DNA of 29,355 nucleotides from a virus: positions 1-29,355 of the IMG/VR virus record IMGVR_UViG_3300048928_000083, one strand, 5' to 3'. A model generated the notes under the pieces. It saw nothing but the letters and a program-made list of their open reading frames with translations, had not been told where the DNA came from and searched no databases. Made by a program: the position numbers and the translations under genes. Shown here one piece after another: positions 13,365 through 21,031 of the stretch. The number at the start of each line of letters is the position of its first letter. Positions within the stretch are counted from its first letter, which is position 1.

Positions 13365-14350
13365 GAGCCATATTGACACCTGAAGTTGCGCCAATGTCCG
13401 GGGTGGTACTGTTCCGCCCAGGCAACGAATTGCTGTGGCTGTTTCGTCGTGGCCGTGTTGTGATTGAAACACCATCCGAAGCAATCCAGCATCTGCCATC
13501 TGGTCTTATTCCGGAAGCGCACCAGCCACTGACAGATGATGCCAGTATGCAGGAGCTTTTCCTGAACGAGCGGCTTATTCATCGTGCTGGTGGGATTAGC
13601 AGTCTTGATGCCTGGCTGGAGCGTAAATTCGAATGTCAGTGGCCCCACAATGACTGGCATTCAAAGGACTTTACGGTAATGCGGCACACACCCGGAAGCA
13701 TTCGCCTTTGTTGGGGCTGTGATAACCAGTTACGTGAACAAACCACTGAAAGACTGGCAAGAATTGCCATGCAGAACCTGGTAAAATGGCTGCTCGAAAG
13801 GGTGAATATTATGCTGGGCTTTAGCGCTGACCACACCCTGACGTTGCCGGAGTTCTGCTGGTGGATGGTACGTAACGATCTGGCTGACCTTATTCCTGAA
13901 TCATTGGCGACGCAGGCACTCAGGATTAAGCCAGAATCACACAGCTCAGTGATGCGGGAAAGTGAGATTGTTCAGTCACCACCAGCTACTGAAATCCTCC
14001 AGGAGAAAGTTAAGAAGATAGTCTCGGTGAAGGTCGATCCTGAATCACCGGAATCTTTCATGCTGAGGCCAAAGCGCCGCCGCTGGGAGAACGATAAGTA
14101 TACCCGCTGGGTTAAGTCGCAGAAGTGCAGTTGCTGCAATAACCCGGCAGACGACCCCCACCACCTGATAGGCCACGGGCAGGGGGGAATGGGTACCAAA
14201 GCGCATGACCTGTTTGTGATACCGCTGTGCAGAGCGCATCACGACGAGTTGCACACTGATCCTGTGGCATTTGAAGCGAAGCACGGCGACCAGTTAACGC
14301 TGCTGTTTCGATTTTTAGATCGTGCGTTGGCAATCGGCGCACTGGCGTAA
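13361..14350 (+). CDS. DUF968 protein with C-terminal HNH-like domain
   Basis: This 329-residue protein starts with a GTG that overlaps the preceding stop as GTGA. The C-terminus holds CSCCNNPADDPHHLIGHGQG and VIPLCRAHHDELH, a His-Cys metal finger of the DUF968 type seen in lambdoid ninB/ninG regions. A recombination or nuclease role is likely. The N-terminal 200 residues (including CWGCDNQL and a helical region) resemble the extended form of this family. No in vivo function is assigned. Confidence 0.8.
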   Translation: MRAILTPEVAPMSGVVLFRPGNELLWLFRRGRVVIETPSEAIQHLPSGLIPEAHQPLTDDASMQELFLNERLIHRAGGISSLDAWLERKFECQWPHNDWHSKDFTVMRHTPGSIRLCWGCDNQLREQTTERLARIAMQNLVKWLLERVNIMLGFSADHTLTLPEFCWWMVRNDLADLIPESLATQALRIKPESHSSVMRESEIVQSPPATEILQEKVKKIVSVKVDPESPESFMLRPKRRRWENDKYTRWVKSQKCSCCNNPADDPHHLIGHGQGGMGTKAHDLFVIPLCRAHHDELHTDPVAFEAKHGDQLTLLFRFLDRALAIGALA

Positions 14351-14363
14351 GTGGAGACGCAAC

Positions 14364-14942
14364 ATGATCAATCCTTCAGAAGTTGGCAAATCCGGCGAGA
14401 TGGTTCGCCTTCGCACTCTCGAAAGCATCTGGGTACAGGGTAAGCTCCGCATGTGGGGCCGCTGGTCATACATCGGTGGTGGTTCAGGCGGGAATATGTT
14501 CAACCAGTTGCTCGCATCCGGAAAAATCACCAAAACCGCAATCAACGATGCGCTGCGCCGCATGAAGAAATCCGGTATCACTAAACCTGAGCTGGAAGCT
14601 TACCTGCGCGAAATCCTGGCCAGCAAAAACAAAAGCGGCCTGGCGTTCTGCTCGGATGAAGAGGGTCTGAAGGTGGATGGTGTTATTGCTTCCGTCCTGA
14701 TGAATGACTACTACCGATCACTTTATGGCGTCATCGTCGACCGCCACCGACTCCGTAAGAGCAAACTGCAGATGGCCAACGAGCTTAATGCAAAACATCC
14801 TGACTGGACCCTTATCACATGCCGCCGCCGAATCGACACATGGATAAGTCTGGCAGAATCGATCCTATACGCTCCACTTTGTGACGCGTTTGGCACAAAT
14901 AGCGACAGATTTAAGTTGCAGAGTGAGCAAGAAAGTGCTTAA
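14364..14942 (+). CDS. DUF1133 protein, Q-like late antiterminator
   Basis: This 192-residue protein has GEMVRLRTLESIWVQGKLRM, WGRWSYIGGGSGGNMFNQLL and ALRRMKKSGITKPELEAYL, characteristic of the DUF1133 family that replaces Q at this position in many lambdoid phages. A helix-turn-helix-like KLQMANELNAKHPDWTLITC lies in the C-terminal half. It is the last gene of the rightward early operon, after which a terminator follows and late genes begin. The GGAG site fixes the ATG at 14364. Confidence 0.82.
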   Translation: MINPSEVGKSGEMVRLRTLESIWVQGKLRMWGRWSYIGGGSGGNMFNQLLASGKITKTAINDALRRMKKSGITKPELEAYLREILASKNKSGLAFCSDEEGLKVDGVIASVLMNDYYRSLYGVIVDRHRLRKSKLQMANELNAKHPDWTLITCRRRIDTWISLAESILYAPLCDAFGTNSDRFKLQSEQESA

Positions 14943-14993
14943 ATTGTGTTAGGCTCGGGACAGTAAAGCGTACTGAGCAACAGAACAAAACAT

Positions 14994-15020
14994 AAACCCG
15001 CCAGAAGCGGGTTTTATTTT
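14994..15020. terminator. Bidirectional Rho-independent terminator between Q and moron
   Basis: AAACCCGC and GCGGGTTT form an 8-bp stem around CAGAA, followed on the plus strand by TATTTTTTT and on the minus strand by ATGTTTTG. It lies just downstream of Q, in the place of lambda tR', and also ends the convergent moron transcript. A late promoter should lie in 14943-14993, but I cannot define its hexamers. Confidence 0.85.
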
Positions 15021-15021
15021 T

Positions 15022-15927
15022 TTAGAGACTCTCAACAAACTCTCTATAACGCTTAACATCTGAAGAACTGATGTTTTTGTTATCTTCCAGTTGAATAATC
15101 AACTGAGAAAGATTTTCCTGTGTAAAAAATACTTTTGCTGTTTCAATTATCTCTTTAACCCTTTCAATTCTTGTGTTCAGAGCTGAGATACCGTTAACAA
15201 TAGGCCGCATTTGGGTTCTTGATAATTTTTCAGGATCTGCATTCTGTAATGCTTGAACTACTCCTCGTAATTGATTTTCATAAAGTTCGGTTAAATCGTT
15301 ATCAGGCGATATAAAATCAATATTTGAAATGAAACCAACAATAACCTCAACAGCCTGAGGTACAGGTTGTCCTGAAGCTTTTGCAAGCTCTATTTCTTTC
15401 GCTGTAGGAGGGCGGGTCGTAGTGACATTGCCATTCCCGTTCGCTTGCATCTCTCTCAAAGCGCGGTAAGCAGCAAGACCAATTACGTCTGATGAGTTTA
15501 TTTTTCTGTATAAATCGATAGCCCACGAGACGTTCTTAGGGCCTACAGCCAGCGCATTAACTTTCTGCCAGTATTCGAAAACACGGGCCTTATTGTCCAA
15601 AATAAAGGCTTTTGCTTTTGCTATTTCGAGGGCATTTAGAAACTCAGATGACATGGTTTCAAATTGAACATCGAAGTATTTTGAGCCGCAGTCATGCCCA
15701 ATGTTGGTTTCTGAGCTGTCGTCTGTTTCAACAACATAACCTTTAAAATGCCTCTTATGGCAATTGGAAAGTCCGCATTTTACTTTTTCAGGTAGCTCGT
15801 AGTAGCCGACAATTCTTTCGAGAGTTCGATCTTTAACTACAAGATTTTCTAAATAGCTTGGCCTGGCACAAACCTTCTGCCAGTCGTCAACCTCAACAAA
15901 TGAATCACCTTCCAGCAGATAAATCAT
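15022..15927 (-). CDS. Reverse-strand moron, putative zinc-binding protein of unknown function
   Basis: This 301-residue protein is encoded against the late genes between Q and the holins, in AT-rich DNA unlike its neighbours. It has its own AGGAGG site and shares a terminator with Q. These features mark a lysogeny-expressed cargo gene. A likely zinc site is C51-x4-C56-H57-x2-H60, continued by H78-x-C80 in NIGHDCGSKYF. A long helical region follows at about 90-300. I do not recognise the family. Superinfection exclusion, defence or host fitness are open possibilities. An earlier ATG at 15990 lacks a ribosome site. Confidence 0.7.
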   Translation of the reverse strand: MIYLLEGDSFVEVDDWQKVCARPSYLENLVVKDRTLERIVGYYELPEKVKCGLSNCHKRHFKGYVVETDDSSETNIGHDCGSKYFDVQFETMSSEFLNALEIAKAKAFILDNKARVFEYWQKVNALAVGPKNVSWAIDLYRKINSSDVIGLAAYRALREMQANGNGNVTTTRPPTAKEIELAKASGQPVPQAVEVIVGFISNIDFISPDNDLTELYENQLRGVVQALQNADPEKLSRTQMRPIVNGISALNTRIERVKEIIETAKVFFTQENLSQLIIQLEDNKNISSSDVKRYREFVESL

Positions 15928-16031
15928 ATAACCTCCTGAAATAAAGGACTTATCATGATAGCACTGGAGATAATAGGTGTATATGTTCATAAAATGATCT
16001 CTGAAGCAAATTCAAATTTTTAAAATTATTT

Positions 16032-16070
16032 CCCCTCATTTCTGAGAGGACTCACGGCAATAAGAGGGGG
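16032..16070 (+). promoter_or_regulatory. Possible RNA structure sequestering the holin ribosome site
   Basis: CCCCTC at 16032-16037 can pair with GAGGGG at 16064-16069, which is the Shine-Dalgarno sequence of the first holin. The same CCTC can instead pair with GAGAGG at 16044-16049. The two foldings are mutually exclusive. Confidence 0.35.
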
Positions 16071-16074
16071 CTAA

Positions 16075-16467
16075 ATGTCCGATCCTGTTTCTGGCACTAC
16101 GGTAGCTGGTGGTCTGATGGGGGCCAGCATGTTCGGCCTGGCAACCGGCATAGATTACGGTGTGGTGTTTGGCGCATTCGCTGGTGCGGTGTTCTACGTC
16201 GCGACGGCGGTTAATATCAGCCGCCTTAAGCTGGTGGGCTACTTCATCACCTCATTCATTTTCGGCGTTATCGGCGCTCCACTGCTTGGCTCTTACTTCT
16301 CCAAATGGACGGGGTATAGCGACAGGCCACTCGATGCGCTGGGCGCGGTAATCGTAGCCGCTATTGCTATTAAGCTGCTGACGTTCGTCAACAGTCAGGA
16401 TTTGGGTAGCCTGTTTGGAATTCTCTCGCGTTTACGTGGTGGAGGGGCCAGCAATGGTAACAAGTGA
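16075..16467 (+). CDS. Putative holin (membrane lysis protein)
   Basis: This 130-residue protein has three or more hydrophobic segments (about 8-24, 27-48, 54-74 and 87-105) and a positively charged, glycine-rich C-terminus (RLRGGG). It is first in the lysis cassette with a very strong GAGGGGG ribosome site. Holins form membrane holes at a set time to release endolysin. A second small membrane protein follows at once, so the pair may be holin and antiholin. Which one forms the hole is not decided by sequence. Confidence 0.75.
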   Translation: MSDPVSGTTVAGGLMGASMFGLATGIDYGVVFGAFAGAVFYVATAVNISRLKLVGYFITSFIFGVIGAPLLGSYFSKWTGYSDRPLDALGAVIVAAIAIKLLTFVNSQDLGSLFGILSRLRGGGASNGNK

Positions 16468-16759
16468 TCCGAGTGCGATGGTGAATGCCCTTATATGTGG
16501 GGTGATCGTCCTTGCTCTGATGTTCTACCAGCGCGGCGGGGCAAGACATCGCCCTCTGATATCGCTGATGGCTTATTTTACGGTGCTGGTATACGCCAGT
16601 GTCCCTTTCCGTTACCTGTTCGGCCTGTACCATGAATCCCACTGGTTTGTGGTGCTGGTGAACGTCCTGATTTGCGCCGCTGTTCTCTGGGCTCGGGGAA
16701 ACGTAGCACGCATTATTGACGTCCTGAGGCATACGCATGACCAAAGACGAAATATTTAA
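16454..16759 (+). CDS. Second holin-like protein, putative 3-TM holin family
   Basis: This 101-residue protein has three hydrophobic helices (about 7-24, 32-50 and 60-79) joined by short basic loops, with a charged C-terminal tail. The pattern resembles the Phage_holin_3_7 group. It overlaps the first holin by 14 bp and the endolysin by 23 bp. The ATG at 16454 has a GGAGGGG site about 9 nt upstream; the longer frame back to 16415 adds non-membrane residues only. Confidence 0.75.
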   Translation: MVTSDPSAMVNALICGVIVLALMFYQRGGARHRPLISLMAYFTVLVYASVPFRYLFGLYHESHWFVVLVNVLICAAVLWARGNVARIIDVLRHTHDQRRNI

Positions 16760-17279
16760 TGCCATCCTCGGCAAAGAGGGCGGCTACGTTAATCACCCAG
16801 ACGACAAAGGCGGTCCAACGAACTGGGGGATCACGCAAGCGGTAGCTCGCGCCCACGGTTATAACGGTGATATGCGCAACCTTACACGCCAGCAGGCGCT
16901 GGATATCCTGACTGCTGACTACTGGACAGGGCCACGCTTCGACCTTGTTTCTGAGGTATCACCAGCCATTGCCGCCGAACTGTGCGATACCGGCGTAAAC
17001 ATGGGCCCATCGGTGCAGACAAAATGGTTTCAGCGTTGGCTGAACGTGTTCAACATTCAGGGAACGCTCTATCCCGATCTGATTGCAGATGGTTTTATCG
17101 GTCCGCGAACTATCAGCGCGCTAAAAAGCTATCTTTCCCGGCGAGGGAAAGAGGGTGAGCTGGTTATACTCCGCGCCCTGAATTGCAGCCAGGGTCAGCG
17201 TTATCTCGAACTGGCAGAACAGCGCAGCGCGAACGAGACGTTTGTTTACGGATGGGTAAGGGAACGGGTGGCAATATGA
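16737..17279 (+). CDS. Endolysin, GH108 muramidase with PG-binding domain
   Basis: This 180-residue murein hydrolase has the catalytic glutamate E14 in ILGKEGGYVNHPDDKGGPTN, the signature of glycoside hydrolase family 108. WGITQAVARAHG follows, and a C-terminal peptidoglycan-binding half begins near residue 80 (AAELCDTGVNMGP... FIGPRTISAL). There is no clear signal peptide, so export depends on the holin. Length and order match lysozymes of enterobacterial phages. Confidence 0.93.
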   Translation: MTKDEIFNAILGKEGGYVNHPDDKGGPTNWGITQAVARAHGYNGDMRNLTRQQALDILTADYWTGPRFDLVSEVSPAIAAELCDTGVNMGPSVQTKWFQRWLNVFNIQGTLYPDLIADGFIGPRTISALKSYLSRRGKEGELVILRALNCSQGQRYLELAEQRSANETFVYGWVRERVAI

Positions 17280-17551
17280 CTATGGAATTGATTATTGGAC
17301 TGGCTGTTGCTGTTCTCGGTGCTATAGCTGCTGCTTTCGGCTTTGGTCATGCTTCAGGAACCTCAAAAACGGAAGCGAAGTTTCAGAAGCAAAATACCGA
17401 AGAAAAAGCCGCAGCAACTGAAGCAGTAGCGGAGCGTCGGGTAGAAGCAACGAAAGAGGCCAGCAATGTACAGCAGACTGTTAACCGCATGCCTGATGAC
17501 GATGTTGATCGCGAGCTGCGTGACACGTGGAAGCGTCCCGGTGGTGGTTGA
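17276..17551 (+). CDS. Rz-like inner-membrane spanin
   Basis: This 91-residue protein has one N-terminal membrane helix (about 4-23) followed by a periplasmic coiled coil rich in Glu, Ala and Lys (about 33-75), the form of an i-spanin. It overlaps the endolysin stop as ATGA, and a lipoprotein gene is embedded in its 3' end in another frame. With that partner it would fuse inner and outer membranes at the last step of lysis. It is shorter than lambda Rz. Confidence 0.85.
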   Translation: MTMELIIGLAVAVLGAIAAAFGFGHASGTSKTEAKFQKQNTEEKAAATEAVAERRVEATKEASNVQQTVNRMPDDDVDRELRDTWKRPGGG

Positions 17552-17693
17552 TACCTCATGTGACTGGGTAAAGCCAATCTACCTGACTGATCACGATATC
17601 GACGTTATGGACCGCCAGACGAAGAAAGACATCCTGGCGCATAACAAAGCGTGGCAGGTTAACTGCCAGAAGGAGAACACTGAAGTGAAGTAG
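17466..17693 (+). CDS. Rz1-like outer-membrane lipoprotein spanin
   Basis: This 75-residue protein starts inside Rz in the +1-shifted frame. It has a signal peptide ending in the lipobox IASC (C18), so the mature o-spanin would be an outer-membrane lipoprotein of about 58 residues. The nested layout is typical of Rz/Rz1 pairs. The C-terminus extends 142 bp beyond Rz, longer than lambda Rz1 and not proline-rich, as in other DUF-type Rz1 proteins. Confidence 0.8.
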   Translation: MYSRLLTACLMTMLIASCVTRGSVPVVVDTSCDWVKPIYLTDHDIDVMDRQTKKDILAHNKAWQVNCQKENTEVK

Positions 17694-17795
17694 CAAAACG
17701 GTAAGACCGCAACCGAAAGGTAATGCAGCAGTCATTATGCTGCCCTGAGTCGCAAAGTAACGCGAGCCTGTGTAGTGATGGGTCAAGGTTCCTAT

Positions 17796-17975
17796 ATGAA
17801 AACAAGCTCCGGTAAAGCAGCGCGAACGCCTGACGCGGACCGGTTATCAGCGGCGATGAAGCGACAGCAACTCAAGGGCATGAGCGTGGCCACTTCGGAT
17901 AGTGGCAACCATTACAAAGCTCACCTGCTGGCGGGATTAATAATGTTTATATATACAGTGATTGAAGTCATCTGA
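17796..17975 (+). CDS. Possible small membrane-anchored protein
   Basis: This 59-residue frame has an AAGG site 7 nt before its ATG. The N-terminus is polar and basic (KTSSGKAARTPDADRLSAAM) and the C-terminus a single hydrophobic helix (LLAGLIMFIYTVIEVI). It lies alone between the spanins and the AT-rich moron. No homologue is recognised. It may be a genuine late accessory protein or a chance frame. The preceding 17694-17795 stretch shows only a 6-bp GCAGCA hairpin. Confidence 0.4.
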   Translation: MKTSSGKAARTPDADRLSAAMKRQQLKGMSVATSDSGNHYKAHLLAGLIMFIYTVIEVI

Positions 17976-17983
17976 TATACACA

Positions 17984-18012
17984 TTGTTTATGTTTTAATT
18001 ACAAATCATAAA
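17984..18012 (+). promoter_or_regulatory. Candidate promoter of the HEPN-like moron
   Basis: TTGTTT (17984-17989) and CATAAA (18007-18012) have a 17-bp spacer in AT-rich DNA, 35 bp before the moron ATG. An independent promoter would allow expression in the lysogen. Confidence 0.4.
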
Positions 18013-18047
18013 TGCTAACGTCTCTTTGTCTAAACAAGGAGACAATT

Positions 18048-18605
18048 ATGGAAGAATACATAGCTTCGATACGTAAATCTCTTGATGATAAAAACTATCA
18101 CGCAGCTCTTTTTATTGCGTTGTCCATTCCTGATATATGTGGAAAGCTTGAAACACCTGATGTTGGTAATGGTGGAAGAGCAAAACGTTGGTTTTCTGAA
18201 AACCTAGGTAGAAAGTATACGGCTGACAACTTGTTTGACTTTGTTCTTGCGCATGAACCTGCGAAAGCTGAAGGGATGCCTGAGTATGTCCGCAATGAAA
18301 TGACAAAAATAAGAAACTTAGCTCAGATAACACCCAAGCTATTTTGGGACTTAAGGAATGCTTTTTTGCACGAAGCATCAGATTTGGCAGGTAAAACCCA
18401 AGTACACATTACTCATAGCAAAACACATATAGGATATGTGAATGGTGATATTTTGATAAGTGCTATAGGGTTCTGTGAGGATATGTGCTTGGCTGCCTGT
18501 GAATGGCTAGAGCGAATGAAAGATAACCCTGAAGTATGGGAAAGAATATCTTCCAGAGCTAAAATTAAAAATTCAATACTGAATGGAATGATTCAAGTCG
18601 AATAA
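18048..18605 (+). CDS. Moron, HEPN-like protein, possible RNase/defence
   Basis: This predominantly helical 185-residue protein is in AT-rich DNA between lysis and packaging genes, with a perfect AAGGAGA ribosome site, a candidate own promoter and its own terminator. Residues 103-108 read RNAFLH, the R-x4-H motif that forms the RNase site of HEPN domains. The N-terminal helix (KNYHAALFIALSIPDICGKL) also fits that fold. HEPN proteins often act as abortive-infection or toxin RNases. Here this is inference from a short motif and context. No antitoxin gene is adjacent. Confidence 0.7.
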   Translation: MEEYIASIRKSLDDKNYHAALFIALSIPDICGKLETPDVGNGGRAKRWFSENLGRKYTADNLFDFVLAHEPAKAEGMPEYVRNEMTKIRNLAQITPKLFWDLRNAFLHEASDLAGKTQVHITHSKTHIGYVNGDILISAIGFCEDMCLAACEWLERMKDNPEVWERISSRAKIKNSILNGMIQVE

Positions 18606-18630
18606 TTGCATCCTGCAATATTCTAACGGT

Positions 18631-18654
18631 GCCTCGCATAAGCGGGGCTTTTTT
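18631..18654 (+). terminator. Rho-independent terminator after the moron
   Basis: GCCTCGC and GCGGGGC form a 7-bp stem (one G-U) around ATAA, followed by TTTTTT. It isolates the moron transcript from the downstream late genes, which must be read through by the Q-modified polymerase. Confidence 0.85.
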
Positions 18655-18694
18655 ATGCGCATCGCACGCGCACATCAAAGAAAGTCTTTCAGCT

Positions 18695-18748
18695 GTGAGT
18701 CTGGGCAAGCCGTTAACTTTCGGTGGCTTTGCCGTGCGACAGGCTCAC
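18695..18748 (+). ncRNA. Conserved-looking leader hairpin before the glycosyltransferase block
   Basis: GTGAG-CTG-GGCAAGCC (18695-18711) pairs with GGCTTTGCC (18725-18733), CAG (18740-18742) and CTCAC (18744-18748). This makes a long, bulged stem whose foot is 18 bp before an ATG. A similar element upstream of late genes in other lambdoid prophages is familiar to me in general form, but I cannot name an Rfam family. Confidence 0.5.
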
Positions 18749-18766
18749 GTCTAAAAGGAAACGCAG

Positions 18767-19009
18767 ATGAGACTTACAGTTCTGGATGATGATCCAGGAA
18801 GAAAGATTGACCTGCGCAATGAGCGCTATCAGGTCTTAGTTGATGGTAAAGAGATAAAAAATGTTTTTAGTGCCGACGATGAAAAAGGTGAGGTCATTGC
18901 AGCAGAGATCGGATCTGACGGCTTTATAGTTGTAGAGAACGGAGAAGTGAGGAGGATAACAATTCACGGCTCAGTTGAAATAAAACAACTTGAAGTGCCA
19001 TGGTGGTGA
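18767..19009 (+). CDS. Small hypothetical protein preceding the glycosyltransferase
   Basis: This acidic 80-residue protein is of predicted beta-rich composition (RYQVLVDGKEIKNVFSADDE, GFIVVENGEVRRITIHGSVE) with no membrane or signal segment. It has an AAAGGA site and overlaps or abuts the glycosyltransferase start, so the two are probably co-translated. Its function is unknown. It could be a small partner of the glycosyltransferase, which is inference only. Confidence 0.65.
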   Translation: MRLTVLDDDPGRKIDLRNERYQVLVDGKEIKNVFSADDEKGEVIAAEIGSDGFIVVENGEVRRITIHGSVEIKQLEVPWW

Positions 19010-19011
19010 AT

Positions 19012-20469
19012 ATGCAGGTAATGATAGACGGTATTCAATATGCGCCTGCCAGCATTCCACGCTCAGCAATTGGCATCGCAATAACTACTCATAACAGGCC
19101 GGAAGTTATTAAGAGAGCCATTGAGCAGCACATGAAGTATCTTCCATGTGGTGCGCTGGTGGTTGTGGTAGACGATGGCTCAAAACCTGCAGCTGTTGTT
19201 ACTGATAACGTAAAGTTTATTCGGCATGAACAATCACGCGGTATTGTCGCTTCGAAGAACGCCAGCCTTGCTGCTCTGATGGCCGCCGGGTGCGAGCATA
19301 TATTCTTGTGGGATGACGATGCCTGGCCCATCGCCGACAACTGGCATCTTCCCTACATCGAATCACCCGAGCCACACCTGGCTTACCAGTTTCTCGATCT
19401 GGCTGGTCGCAATAAGCTGAATGACATTTCGGTGCTTTACCGTGACGATCAGCATGTGGCATACACCGGGCAGCGCGGCGTGATGCTGTATTACCACCGC
19501 AGCGTCATCGAAAACGTGGGAGGATTTGATCCGGTTTATGGTCGCGGCATGTACGAACACAGCGACCTCGCCCTGCGCATTCATAACGCTGGACTGACTA
19601 CGTGGGCTTACGCTGATGTAATAGGTTCAGAAAAGCTGATTCATTCTCTTGATGAGCATGAAGCGGTGGAGCGTTCGGTACCGAGGCCTGACCGCCAGGC
19701 TCTGGTGGAACGTAATGTTAAGATCCACAACGAACGACGTGATAACGGCTTTACCGGTTACGTTGAATATCGGCGTCAGCGCGACGTGGTTATCACTACG
19801 TTACTGACCAGCCAGCCTGACCCGCAGCGCGGTACGAAAATGGCGGCCGCACCTGACATGCTGACCAGGTGGGCTGCCTCGCTTCGTAATTGTGGCCGTA
19901 TTGCGCTGGTGGATGAGCTGCAGACAGCCCCGGCAGACGTTGAGCTGTACCGCGTTCCTGACGTGAAGATGAACGTCTACTTCCGGCGCTGGCTTCACAT
20001 TTGGCAGCATCTACGCGATCACCCTGAATACCGGTTCGTCTGGTGTACCGATGGTACCGATGTCGAAATGCTTCGCGCGCCATGGGATGAAATGCAGCCC
20101 GGGAATGTTTACGTCGGTTCCGAACCGAAGACCTACGCCGACACCTGGGCAAAGCAGAATCATCCTGAGCGTATCTATCAGGAGTTCATTGAAGCGCACC
20201 GCAACGATGTGATGCTTAATGCTGGTCTGCTGGGTGGCACACGCGCTGATGTAATGGCGTTCGCTCACGGCATCATCCGTCTTTACTACCGGATCGAGAG
20301 TTATCGTTTCTGGAAGAAAGAACAGGCTGGCGCAGCGGTGGGGGATATGATCGCTTTTGGCATTGTCGCTAAGTCTTTTGGCGATCGCATCGTTACTGGG
20401 CCACGCATCCATACCGTGTTTAAGACTGATGGACTAGGGAAGGAAGTGGCTTTCTGGCGCCATAAGTAA
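19012..20469 (+). CDS. Two-domain glycosyltransferase
   Basis: In this 485-residue protein the first half is a family-2-like GT-A domain, with IGIAITTHNRPEVIKRAIEQ, VVVDDGS (about 51-57) and the metal-binding DDD of FLWDDDAWPI (101-103). The second half, from about 263, has another nucleotide-sugar fold signature: FVWCTDGTDVEML with a D-x-x-D, YVGSEPKTYADTW, and NAGLLGG near 405. The enzyme would transfer sugars twice, or one domain recognises the acceptor. Acceptors could be virion protein, phage DNA or host surface. I chose the ATG at 19012, after a GGTGGTGA site; 19000 is an alternative. Confidence 0.85.
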   Translation: MQVMIDGIQYAPASIPRSAIGIAITTHNRPEVIKRAIEQHMKYLPCGALVVVVDDGSKPAAVVTDNVKFIRHEQSRGIVASKNASLAALMAAGCEHIFLWDDDAWPIADNWHLPYIESPEPHLAYQFLDLAGRNKLNDISVLYRDDQHVAYTGQRGVMLYYHRSVIENVGGFDPVYGRGMYEHSDLALRIHNAGLTTWAYADVIGSEKLIHSLDEHEAVERSVPRPDRQALVERNVKIHNERRDNGFTGYVEYRRQRDVVITTLLTSQPDPQRGTKMAAAPDMLTRWAASLRNCGRIALVDELQTAPADVELYRVPDVKMNVYFRRWLHIWQHLRDHPEYRFVWCTDGTDVEMLRAPWDEMQPGNVYVGSEPKTYADTWAKQNHPERIYQEFIEAHRNDVMLNAGLLGGTRADVMAFAHGIIRLYYRIESYRFWKKEQAGAAVGDMIAFGIVAKSFGDRIVTGPRIHTVFKTDGLGKEVAFWRHK

Positions 20470-20512
20470 CCTCTATTAAATTTCTTTATTCCTTTTCGTG
20501 GAAGGTGTTCCT

Positions 20513-21031
20513 ATGCCTAAAAAAAGACCGATTGAGGAAAGGTTCTGGGAAAAGGTTGATAAGCGTGGTGACGATGAGTGCTGGATCTGGCTCGGAGCAA
20601 CCATTCAACCCGGTGGCGGAAGACATGTCAAGCCTCAGATATACGGGAAAATAGCGGGGCCGAGAACGCCTGCCGGTCGTGTTTTTTGGTCTTCTCATCG
20701 CCTTTCTTGGTTTCTGAAGCATGGTGACATCCCGCATGGCATGCTTGTTGACCATAAGTGTCATAACACTCTATGCGTCAATCCCTCTCACCTCAGGCTC
20801 GTAACTCCAAAGCAAAACAGCGAAAACCGAGAGGGTCCCGCTATCACAAGGAATTCATCTGGAAAGCGCGGTGTTAGATGGAATCCTCAGGTCGGAAAGT
20901 GGCATGCGTACTACAGCCACAACGGAAAGGCGCACTGTGTAGGCTTCTTCGATGATCTTGAGGAGGCTGCTGAAGCTGCACGACGAGCCCGTAATAAGGT
21001 GTTTACCCATAATGATGCAGACAGATATTAA
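20513..21031 (+). CDS. HNH homing-type endonuclease with AP2 DNA-binding domain
   Basis: This 172-residue protein has an HNH_3 nuclease domain at about 60-105 (SHRLSWFLKHG, MLVDHKCHNTLCVNPSHLRL) with the H-N-H triad. A C-terminal AP2-like domain at about 114-165 (GKRGVRWNPQVGKWHAYYSH) follows. This fusion is typical of mobile, free-standing homing endonucleases in phages. It sits between two glycosyltransferase genes and overlaps the second by 20 bp. A GGAAGG site precedes the ATG at 20513. Confidence 0.9.
   Translation: MPKKRPIEERFWEKVDKRGDDECWIWLGATIQPGGGRHVKPQIYGKIAGPRTPAGRVFWSSHRLSWFLKHGDIPHGMLVDHKCHNTLCVNPSHLRLVTPKQNSENREGPAITRNSSGKRGVRWNPQVGKWHAYYSHNGKAHCVGFFDDLEEAAEAARRARNKVFTHNDADRY

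Noticed and set aside
14943-14993. Late promoter pR' after Q
   Set aside because: A promoter is expected here, and TTGTGT and TAGGCT are visible, but no pair has acceptable spacing, so no feature was listed.
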